From an uncultured Clostridia bacterium (GTDB lineage Bacteria; Bacillota; Clostridia; Lachnospirales; Anaerotignaceae): a stretch of DNA of 18,428 nt. The translations under genes were made by a program, and so were the position numbers. The notes beneath the pieces were generated by a model, which was not told the DNA's origin, made no database searches, and saw only the letters and a program-made list of their open reading frames with translations. Location of the stretch: NCBI GenBank assembly GCA_910587195.1, contig CAJUKL010000046.1, positions 1 through 18,428 on the forward strand. The letters run 5' to 3'. Of the stretch, positions 1 to 5,433 are shown piece by piece (the first letter of the stretch is position 1; every line of letters starts with the position of its first letter).

Positions 1-322
1 ATAGATACATAAGAGGATACATAGAATTTTTTAAATAAGTTTTTACTCGACTTCCATCTAAAGCACCATGTAAGCCATCAGGTAGTGTTGGGTATATTTC
101 TTCTTCAGTAATGGCTCCAGAAAATGGACTAGCAGAGCATATTTCATTTACATCAATTTCTAATTCATTTGCTAAACGCAATGCAAAGTCAAAGCGTATA
201 TTGGAATCTTTTTGAATAATAGAATAAAGTGTCGTGGCACTGATTCCTGTAGCTTTTGCAATTTTGCGGACATTGGTACCTTGACTATCTAGTATTGCTT
301 TTAGTTTTTTTCCATCTCCCAT
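1..322 (-). CDS. XRE-family repressor, partial (runs off left edge)
   Basis: The reverse strand reads open from an ATG at 322 to base 1, giving 107 residues with no stop, so the 3' end is outside the window. The first 60 or so residues form a Cro/CI-type helix-turn-helix: a stretch NVRKIAKATGISATTLYSI (about residues 17-35) followed by a helix containing FALRLANELEID. An AGGAG precedes the start. The remaining part has no domain I recognise. The gene is divergent from the excisionase-integrase pair and is flanked by TACGAA palindromes, so its likely role is lysogeny-type repression of those genes and of itself. The fold assignment is good; the repressor role is inferred from position. Confidence 0.85.
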   Translation of the reverse strand, partial: MGDGKKLKAILDSQGTNVRKIAKATGISATTLYSIIQKDSNIRFDFALRLANELEIDVNEICSASPFSGAITEEEIYPTLPDGLHGALDGSRVKTYLKNSMYPLMYL

Positions 323-353
323 AAAAATCTCCTGCTTTCCTATAAAAAATAAT

Positions 354-366
354 TACGAATTTCATA
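354..366. promoter_or_regulatory. operator copy 1 (TACGAA-N-TTCATA)
   Basis: This is a 13-bp near-palindrome matching the perfect copy at 490-502 with one half-site mismatch. It lies at the predicted start of the leftward repressor transcript. Binding by the adjacent XRE protein is inferred. Confidence 0.55.
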
Positions 367-376
367 AAATTATCAT

Positions 377-405
377 ATCATAAATAATAGAAATAAAAAA
401 GGAAA
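377..405 (-). promoter_or_regulatory. leftward promoter of the element 1 repressor
   Basis: On the minus strand there is a weak -35 TTTCCT (400-405) and a -10 TATGAT (377-382) separated by 17 bp. The predicted transcription start, near 370, lies just before the palindrome at 354-366, an arrangement suited to autorepression. Confidence 0.5.
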
Positions 406-455
406 TTTTTAATAAAATAATATACGAAAAACATAAAAAATATTTTTATGAAATG

Positions 456-484
456 TTGACACAATAAAAATAAAGTGCTACTAT
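456..484 (+). promoter_or_regulatory. rightward promoter of the xis-int genes, element 1
   Basis: A consensus TTGACA (456-461) and a TACTAT -10 (479-484) are separated by exactly 17 bp. The predicted start is near 491, inside the perfect operator palindrome at 490-502, so bound repressor would block initiation. The next gene starts at 560. Confidence 0.75.
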
Positions 485-489
485 AAATA

Positions 490-502
490 TACGAAATTCG
501 TA
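490..502. promoter_or_regulatory. operator copy 2, perfect palindrome TACGAA-A-TTCGTA
   Basis: Six-base arms mirror exactly around one central base. The site covers the predicted transcription start of the xis-int promoter. A further TACGAA half-site at 423-428 lies between the two full copies. Together they suggest repressor sites paired on the two divergent promoters. Confidence 0.65.
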
Positions 503-559
503 CAATAAATAAATATAAATATTGTAATGAGTTTTGATTGAAAAAAGGAGGTCGAATAT

Positions 560-754
560 ATGGCAAATTATCATTATATGATGAGTGCTGATGAAGTAGC
601 ACAAGAATTAAATTGCTCCAAATCTTACGCTTACAAGCTAGTAAAAAAATTAAATCAAGAACTTGCAGCACAAGGCTATATTACAATAGCAGGCAGAATT
701 CCAAAAACTTATTTAGCAAAAAAGATTTATGGTTATGAGTCACTAAAAAATTGA
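560..754 (+). CDS. excisionase-like small DNA-binding protein, element 1
   Basis: A 64-residue protein is preceded by AGGAGG at 546-551. It contains a short helix-turn-helix (ADEVAQELNCSKSYAYKLVKKLNQEL, residues about 10-35) followed by a basic wing-like end. Such proteins sit directly upstream of tyrosine integrases in Firmicutes integrative elements and act as recombination directionality factors that bend DNA to promote excision. The integrase starts 15 bp downstream, so the two are co-transcribed. Its counterpart in element 2 (11891-12082) shares the core SAxEVAxxLxxSKxxAYKLV pattern. Function is inferred from family and position. Confidence 0.75.
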   Translation: MANYHYMMSADEVAQELNCSKSYAYKLVKKLNQELAAQGYITIAGRIPKTYLAKKIYGYESLKN

Positions 755-769
755 TAAAAGGAGGACATT

Positions 770-1828
770 ATGGCTTATAAAGAAAAAGATACCAAAAAAT
801 GGACTGCACAATGGTTTGAAACAAATGTAAAGGGAGAAAAGAAAAAAAGAAGAAAAAGAGGTTTTGAAACAAAACGAGAGGCTTTAGAATATGAGCGACA
901 AAAGAAGTTAAATAGCAACAGAAATATGAATATGAAATTGAGCGATTTTGTAGACATCTATTTTGATGATAAACAAAATGAATTGAAACAACGCACAATA
1001 AAAAATAAAAGATATATGATGGAACAACATATTATTCCTTATTTTGGAAATGAAAAGATAAATGAAATTACAGCTTCTCAAATCATACAATGGCAGAATG
1101 AAATGCAGACAAAAGGATTTTCAGAGGCATATTTGAGAATGATTCAAAATCAATTAACTTGTTTATTTTCTCATGCTTCTCGCATATATGATTTAAGTAT
1201 AAATCCATGCAAAAAAGTAAAATCTATGGGGAGCTTTGATGTTAGGAGTTTAAATTTTTGGACAAAAGAAGAATATGATAAATTTATTGCTACTGTTGAA
1301 AAAGATAGCAAATATTATGTTATATTTGAAATTCTTTTTTGGACAGGCTGTAGAATAGGAGAACTGTTGGCACTGACCAAGCAAGACATCAATTTTGAAA
1401 AAAATCAAATTAATATTAACAAAACATATTATCGAGCAAACGGACAAGATATTATTACAGAACCCAAAACAAAACAATCTATCAGAACAGTAGAAATACC
1501 AGAATTTTTAAAACAAGAAATAAAGTGTTTTATTGATAGACATTATGGTATGCCTGATAACGAAAGACTTTTTCCAATCGTGCAGGAAGCAGTACAACAT
1601 AAAATGAAGCGTCATATTGAAAAGTCTGGTGTAAAGTATATCCGTGTCCATGATACCCGTCATTCACATGTAGCGTACTTAATCAATAAAGGTGTTGACC
1701 CTATTTTGATAAAAGAAAGAGTAGGACATAAAGATATACGAATTACATTAAATACTTATGGGCATTTATACCCAAACCAGCAAAGAAAGATAGCAGATTT
1801 AATTGACAGTGAAAAAAATAAGTCCTAA
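770..1828 (+). CDS. int: tyrosine recombinase/integrase, element 1
   Basis: This is a 352-residue, full-length phage/ICE-type integrase. Residues 1-48 are a basic, lysine-rich arm-DNA-binding domain, residues about 55-150 a SAM-like core-binding domain, and residues about 165-345 the catalytic domain. The catalytic set is visible: Arg195 (GCRIGE), Lys233 (EPKT), His294 and Arg297 (HDTR), His320 (GHKD) and nucleophile Tyr330 (LNTYGHLYP). Nothing essential is missing, so it is probably active. AAAGGAGG lies just before the ATG. It should join attP to a chromosomal site; the tuf fragment at 9918-9971 is the best visible candidate for the target. It is closely related to the integrase at 12083-13156. 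Confidence 0.95.
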   Translation: MAYKEKDTKKWTAQWFETNVKGEKKKRRKRGFETKREALEYERQKKLNSNRNMNMKLSDFVDIYFDDKQNELKQRTIKNKRYMMEQHIIPYFGNEKINEITASQIIQWQNEMQTKGFSEAYLRMIQNQLTCLFSHASRIYDLSINPCKKVKSMGSFDVRSLNFWTKEEYDKFIATVEKDSKYYVIFEILFWTGCRIGELLALTKQDINFEKNQININKTYYRANGQDIITEPKTKQSIRTVEIPEFLKQEIKCFIDRHYGMPDNERLFPIVQEAVQHKMKRHIEKSGVKYIRVHDTRHSHVAYLINKGVDPILIKERVGHKDIRITLNTYGHLYPNQQRKIADLIDSEKNKS

Positions 1829-1851
1829 CAGCAGGAACTGTTAAGACTCAT

Positions 1852-1910
1852 GATAACTGAAGAACTTCTGTTATCTACCAATATAATATAAGTATAACAG
1901 AGGTTCTTCA
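1852..1910 (+). promoter_or_regulatory. foldable leader between int and the replication ATPase
   Basis: The segment 1858-1874 can pair over 17 positions with 1894-1910 (one G-U pair in RNA). The same left segment can instead fold on itself, GATAAC at 1852-1857 with GTTATC at 1870-1875. These two structures exclude each other, as in attenuators. No T-run follows, so it is not a plain terminator. A leader hairpin also occurs at the equivalent place in element 2. Regulation is inference. Confidence 0.5.
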
Positions 1911-1951
1911 TTGTATCAATAAAATTTTATAAAAAAAATGGAGGACTTTTT

Positions 1952-2914
1952 ATGAAAGAAGCAGATGTGAAAATGATTAAAATGTCAGATGTTCAAACAC
2001 AGACCATAGAATGGCTTTGGTATCCCTTTATTCCTTATGGAAAATTGACCATTATTCAGGGTGACCCTGGTGATGGCAAAACGACACTTGCATTAAACAT
2101 AGCAGCAAAGCTGTCAAATGGTAAGGGATTAGAAAACGAAATTATGACACAAGAGCCTGTAACAATTATATATCAAACAGCAGAAGATGGTCTTGCAGAT
2201 ACAGTAAAGCCAAGACTAGAAAATGCGGAAGCAGATTGCAGTAAAATATTAGTGATTGATGAAAGCAGCAAATTATTGTCTATGACAGATGAAAGGCTAG
2301 AAAAGGCTCTGATACAAACGAATGCAAAAGTGCTTATTTTAGACCCAATACAGGCATATTTAGGCGGAGGAATAGACATGAATAGAGCAAATGAAGCAAG
2401 AAATATAACAAAGCAGTTGGGAATGTTAGCAGAAAAATATCAATGTGCTATTCTTTTAATTGGGCATATGAATAAGGCAGCAGGAAATAAAGCAGTATAT
2501 AGAGGTATGGGCTCTATTGACTTTTTTGCGGTAGCAAGAAGTGTATTGCTGGTTGGTAGAGTAAAAGGAGAGCCTGATATTAGAGCTGTTGTTCAAATAA
2601 AAAATAATATTGCAGCTTTTGGACATTCCAAAGCATTTCGACTATCCGAAAAAGGATTTGAATGGCTAGGGGATTATGAAATTACTGCTGATGAAGTATT
2701 AGGTGGAATTGTCCCTAAAATAAATAAGCTGGAACAGGCAAAACAAATGTTACGAAAACTTTCAGAAAGTTCAAACATGACACAAAGTAGTGAAATTTTT
2801 AGTATGGCTGATGAGAAAGGTATTTCTAGGAGAACATTAGAAACTGCGAAAAAAGAATTAAAAATAAAAGCAAAAAAAATTAATGATGTGTGGTATTGGG
2901 AATTCAATAAATGA
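1952..2914 (+). CDS. RepA-like AAA ATPase / replicative helicase, element 1
   Basis: A 320-residue protein of the AAA_25/RepA type (RecA-fold hexameric helicase, as in plasmid RSF1010 RepA). Walker A is GDPGDGKTT at residues 37-45, with Lys43 and Thr44. A strand VLILDP supplies the Walker B Asp131. A sensor-like GHMNK follows at 171-175. The last 70 or so residues look like a winged-helix DNA-binding tail with a SRRTLETAKKEL helix. GGAGG at 1940-1944 supports the start. The gene is followed directly by repeat-rich DNA that resembles an origin, which fits a helicase loaded at its own origin. No primase gene accompanies it, so priming may come from the host. Family assignment is strong; the role is inferred. 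Confidence 0.85.
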   Translation: MKEADVKMIKMSDVQTQTIEWLWYPFIPYGKLTIIQGDPGDGKTTLALNIAAKLSNGKGLENEIMTQEPVTIIYQTAEDGLADTVKPRLENAEADCSKILVIDESSKLLSMTDERLEKALIQTNAKVLILDPIQAYLGGGIDMNRANEARNITKQLGMLAEKYQCAILLIGHMNKAAGNKAVYRGMGSIDFFAVARSVLLVGRVKGEPDIRAVVQIKNNIAAFGHSKAFRLSEKGFEWLGDYEITADEVLGGIVPKINKLEQAKQMLRKLSESSNMTQSSEIFSMADEKGISRRTLETAKKELKIKAKKINDVWYWEFNK

Positions 2915-3510
2915 ACACCGCAACATTGCAAAAGGTTGCAAGGTTGCAAAAAATATAAAAATTTTGCGGTCTTGCGGTTTCAATAAGAAAATAGTAAATA
3001 ATGATAAAAAATATATATTTTAAAAATATTTTTTATTATTATTAACAATAAATTTAGTTTTTAATATAAAAAATATATAAATTATATAAAAAATATTTAT
3101 TAATATTTATGAAATATTATATTGCAAAAAAGGAAGACCGCAAGATTGCAAGATATAGAGATTTTGCAGTCTTGAAATTGCGGAGATGAAAAATATGAGA
3201 TTGCAAGATATAGGATTTTGCATTTTTGGAATTGCAGAGATGAAGAATGCAAGATTGCAAAGATACAAAATTTTGCGGTCTTGCGGACTTGATTAAAAGA
3301 CAAATAAACAAATATAAAAAATGTATATATTTTATGAGTATTTTTCACTATTATTAATAAAAAATTTGATAGATAGATGTAGAAAGTATATATATTATAC
3401 AAATACTTTTTATTAGTATTTAACAAATTATTGGAAGAATTGCTATAAGGGGAAGACCGCAAAATTACTATAAAATTTTGCGGTCTTGCATTGCGGACTT
3501 GATGGAAGAA
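2915..3510. repeat. candidate replication origin: iteron-like repeats and AT-rich blocks
   Basis: The 610 bp between genes hold no credible gene. Repeats built on ACCGCAA...TTGCGGT occur at about 2916-2978, 3136-3290 (three tandem units of about 54 bp) and 3455-3500. The copy at 3455-3485 is a perfect 12-bp inverted repeat with a 7-base loop. Two almost pure A/T blocks of about 150 bp (2985-3125 and 3300-3440) separate them and resemble each other, so the whole looks like a diverged tandem duplication of a roughly 300-bp unit. Binding repeats next to an A/T melting region, beside a replicative helicase gene, are typical of plasmid and SaPI-type origins. Origin activity is inferred. Confidence 0.6.
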
Positions 3511-3524
3511 AGGAATAAATTAAT

Positions 3525-3758
3525 ATGAAAAATGTACAGATTTCACATGAACTTTTTATGATGCTCATAAAATATTTCTTTTTTGAACGAGAAAATTTAT
3601 TTTCAGAAATACAAAAAGAATTAGAACAAAAGTTGGATGCTTTGGTAGCAAGAGAATTGTACACAAAATATAAAACAGCACCTACTGAAGAAGAAAAAGA
3701 AAAAGCAAGACAGGAATATTTGAATAAAAAAGGAATGCACTCCAGCTTTCGTTGGTAA
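3525..3758 (+). CDS. small conserved mobile-element protein (77 aa)
   Basis: An ATG is preceded by a GAAAGGA site. The 77-residue product begins with a hydrophobic helix-forming stretch (LFMMLIKYFFFE, residues 10-21), continues with a charged helix, and ends with a block KYKTAPTEEEKEKARQEYL, then GMHSSFRW. I recognise this pattern from short proteins repeatedly found in Clostridia integrative elements, often misannotated as complexin-2. No biochemical function is known to me. It directly follows the candidate origin and is closed by a strong terminator, so it may belong to the replication module. Confidence 0.7.
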   Translation: MKNVQISHELFMMLIKYFFFERENLFSEIQKELEQKLDALVARELYTKYKTAPTEEEKEKARQEYLNKKGMHSSFRW

Positions 3759-3782
3759 TGCCTTTCCTTTGATAACCAATGA

Positions 3783-3809
3783 CAGAAACGTGACACGTTT
3801 CTGTTTTTT
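3783..3809 (+). terminator. rho-independent terminator after the 77-aa gene
   Basis: CAGAAACGTG (3783-3792) and CACGTTTCTG (3794-3803) are exact inverse copies and are followed by six T. Outer AACCAA (3774-3779) and TTGGTT (3808-3813) extend the stem. It ends the replication-module transcript. Confidence 0.85.
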
Positions 3810-4031
3810 GGTTGACAAGGAGAAATTACCTTTTTAAGTACAAAAAGCAATAATTTGCAACAGATATATGTAACTGATATTTGAAAACTTTGTATATACA
3901 ACATTTTCAGGAATGAGTATAAATGAAAGTATATAAAGTTGATAAAATAAAAACAGCCTTCAGAAGTGCTGTTATTACAATGCTTAAAAATAAGGCATAT
4001 AGCATTTTTTTATATAAATGGTATTCTTTCT
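3810..4031. other. intergenic remnant left of the IS
   Basis: I see no intact gene in these 220 bp. A stop-bounded run reading LSTKSNNLQQIYVTDI (about 3831-3878) could be a remnant of a lost protein, but it is too short to assign. Small imperfect hairpins occur at about 3954-3972 and 3979-4008, the latter followed by a T-run. Confidence 0.3.
4024..4031. repeat. 8-bp target-site duplication, left copy
   Basis: TTCTTTCT directly abuts the left terminal repeat and recurs exactly at 4883-4890 next to the right one. Eight to nine bp is the usual size for IS1-family insertions. Confidence 0.9.
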
Positions 4032-4098
4032 GGTTATGTATTTAAATAAGTGAATAGGGAATACTACAGAAATAAAAGTTAAGAGAGGAAGATTTTTA

Positions 4099-4392
4099 AT
4101 GTCTGTAGTAAAAGTAAAATGCCCTGTATGTGGAAGTGAAAATGTATCAAAAAATGGTACATCAAAAGTAGGAAAACAACAATATATCTGTAATAATAAA
4201 CAGTGCCATAAATCAAGTTTCATATTGGATTACACTTACAATGCTTGCAAACCTGAAGTAAAAAATAAAATAATACCTATGACTTTAAACGGTAGTGGTA
4301 TCAGAGATATCTCAAGGGTATTAAAAATAAGTACCACAACCGTAATGAATTGCATAAAAAAAAGAAAAATATATAAAATATGTAAATATTAA
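4099..4392 (+). CDS. insA: InsA-like protein of the IS1-family element
   Basis: A 97-residue protein with a zinc finger (Cys8, Cys11, Cys31, Cys36) followed by a helix-turn-helix containing MTLNGSGIRDISRVLKIS, the classic IS1 InsA layout. InsA binds the terminal repeats and represses transposition when made alone. A GAGGAA site precedes the ATG. Residues 85 onwards run through an eight-A tract (4356-4363), where IS1 elements normally shift frame to make the InsAB' transposase, and then the frame stops at 4392. Confidence 0.88.
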   Translation: MSVVKVKCPVCGSENVSKNGTSKVGKQQYICNNKQCHKSSFILDYTYNACKPEVKNKIIPMTLNGSGIRDISRVLKISTTTVMNCIKKRKIYKICKY

Positions 4393-4393
4393 T

Positions 4394-4837
4394 TTGCTAA
4401 AGCAGAAAGGAAAAACAAATCCTATCTGTATTGATATCATAAAAGTAGAAGTAGATGAACTATGGAGCTTTGTAAAAAATAAAAAGAATCAAAGATGGTT
4501 ATGGTATGCTATAAACCATGATACAGGAGAAATAGTAGCATATACATTCGGAAAAAGAAAGGATACTGTATTTTTAAAACTAAAGAAACTTTTAGAAGCA
4601 TTTCAAATAGAAATATATTATAGTGATAACTGGACAAGTTACAAAAAATATATAGAAAAAGAAAAGCATAAAATTGGAAAGAAGAATACACAAAAAATAG
4701 AAAGGAAAAATCTTACTTTAAGAACAAGAATAAAAAGGTTAGCAAGAAAAACGATTTGTTATTCCAAAGCAGAATATATGCATGATATTATTATCGGTTT
4801 ATTTATTAATACTTTTGAATTTGGTCTTTCTATTTAA
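4394..4837 (+). CDS. insB: InsB-like transposase catalytic domain (IS1 family)
   Basis: 147 residues from a TTG at 4394; the open frame extends back to 4358, so it is probably made only as an InsA-InsB fusion. The DDE set is visible: Asp21 (VDELW), Asp78 (YYSDNW) and Glu103 (KIERKN), with 24 residues between the last two as in IS1. The oddity is the frame. From InsA it is reached by +1 (or -2), while a -1 shift at the A-run meets a stop at 4374-4376. Canonical IS1 uses -1. Slippage on the eight-A tract, a one-base mutation, or a homopolymer sequencing error could each explain this. Confidence 0.88.
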   Translation: MLKQKGKTNPICIDIIKVEVDELWSFVKNKKNQRWLWYAINHDTGEIVAYTFGKRKDTVFLKLKKLLEAFQIEIYYSDNWTSYKKYIEKEKHKIGKKNTQKIERKNLTLRTRIKRLARKTICYSKAEYMHDIIIGLFINTFEFGLSI

Positions 4838-4882
4838 CCTTTTTATCTATATTTTTTCTTTCACTTAATATATTACATGACC

Positions 4883-4890
4883 TTCTTTCT
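4883..4890. repeat. 8-bp target-site duplication, right copy
   Basis: This is an exact TTCTTTCT copy matching 4024-4031, directly outside the right terminal repeat of the IS1-family element. Confidence 0.9.
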
Positions 4891-5148
4891 TAGTAGCAAA
4901 AAAGAAGTGAGAAAAACGTTTCTTTTCAGCTATTGAGAAAGAATTTTTTTGTAAAATTTATATTTTAATAATTTTATTTTTTAATATCACTATTATTTTA
5001 TAGTATAAAAAAGAATGTAAAAAAATTTTTTATTTTGAACTGCTAATGAAGAAATTTTTTTACAAAAATTTTATCAAAAACGGTTTTATTTTTGATAGTA
5101 AAAATTATATGCAGTACAATAAAAATAACATTCCAAAAAAAGGAAAAG
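4891..5148. other. AT-rich spacer without a supported gene
   Basis: This stretch is nearly all A and T with long homopolymer runs. The only clear structure is a 9-bp perfect inverted repeat TATCAAAAA / TTTTTGATA (5072-5080 and 5089-5097). A 110-codon open frame crossing 5046-5378 has low-complexity content and no ribosome binding site, and it runs through the structured block, so I do not call it. Confidence 0.5.
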
Positions 5149-5260
5149 CCACGCCGAAGGTGTTTTGTAAATTTCAAAAAAATTTACATTTGGGGTTTGG
5201 GGGAACACCAACAAGCGTGGAATGGGATATCCCTTTCCCCTGCTTGCAATGGGTGCAGAT
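5149..5260 (+). other. structured GC-rich block, candidate oriT
   Basis: Base composition jumps here relative to both sides. Nested inverted repeats are exact: CCACGC (5149-5154) with GCGTGG (5215-5220), GGTGTT (5159-5164) with AACACC (5204-5209), and TGTAAATTT (5166-5174) with AAATTTACA (5180-5188). A further 35-bp imperfect palindrome spans 5212-5246 around GGGATATCCC, and a G-rich run TTTGGGGTTTGGGGG precedes it. Inverted repeats beside a conserved G-rich strand are the usual form of transfer origins in Firmicutes elements. No relaxase gene is adjacent. A structured RNA is the alternative. Confidence 0.45.
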
Positions 5261-5433
5261 ATCTTTTTGTATACAATTTTCTATGATTTCTAATTATTTC
5301 CTAATTCAAAAATTGACTCTAAAAAAATTATTTTTATTTTCCATTTTCAAAATTATTTTGATTGAAAAAAGATTTTGATTAATGACAAAATATGATATAC
5401 TACTATATAGTAATTTTATATGGAGGAGATTGC

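Larger units (their letters stand above)
4032..4882 (+). mobile_element. IS1-family insertion sequence, 851 bp
   Basis: Imperfect 23-bp terminal inverted repeats lie at 4032-4054 and 4860-4882 (18 of 23 positions match). Both start GGTnATG, as IS1 ends do. The element encodes InsA-like and InsB-like proteins and is bounded by an 8-bp direct repeat TTCTTTCT (4024-4031 and 4883-4890). The intact ends and exact target duplication indicate a comparatively recent insertion into element 1. Confidence 0.92.

Noticed and set aside
3100..3462. Minus-strand open frames of 64-120 codons in the repeat region
   Set aside because: They are made from the repeats themselves, have Ser/Phe/Ile-rich repetitive content and lack start signals.
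2915..3510. CRISPR array
   Set aside because: Repeats are unequal in length and sequence, partly palindromic over their whole length, spacers are not unique, and no cas genes are nearby.
3831..3878. Short peptide LSTKSNNLQQIYVTDI as a gene
   Set aside because: No start codon or ribosome binding site; at most a remnant, and I cannot identify the source.
5046..5378. A 110-codon open frame on the + strand
   Set aside because: Low-complexity Lys/Phe/Ile content, no ribosome binding site, no family resemblance, and it runs through the nested inverted repeats at 5149-5260.
5392..5433. Upstream in-frame ATG for the MmeI-like gene
   Set aside because: It adds a hydrophobic stretch with no ribosome binding site; the ATG at 5434 has GGAGGAG and begins the conserved N-terminus.
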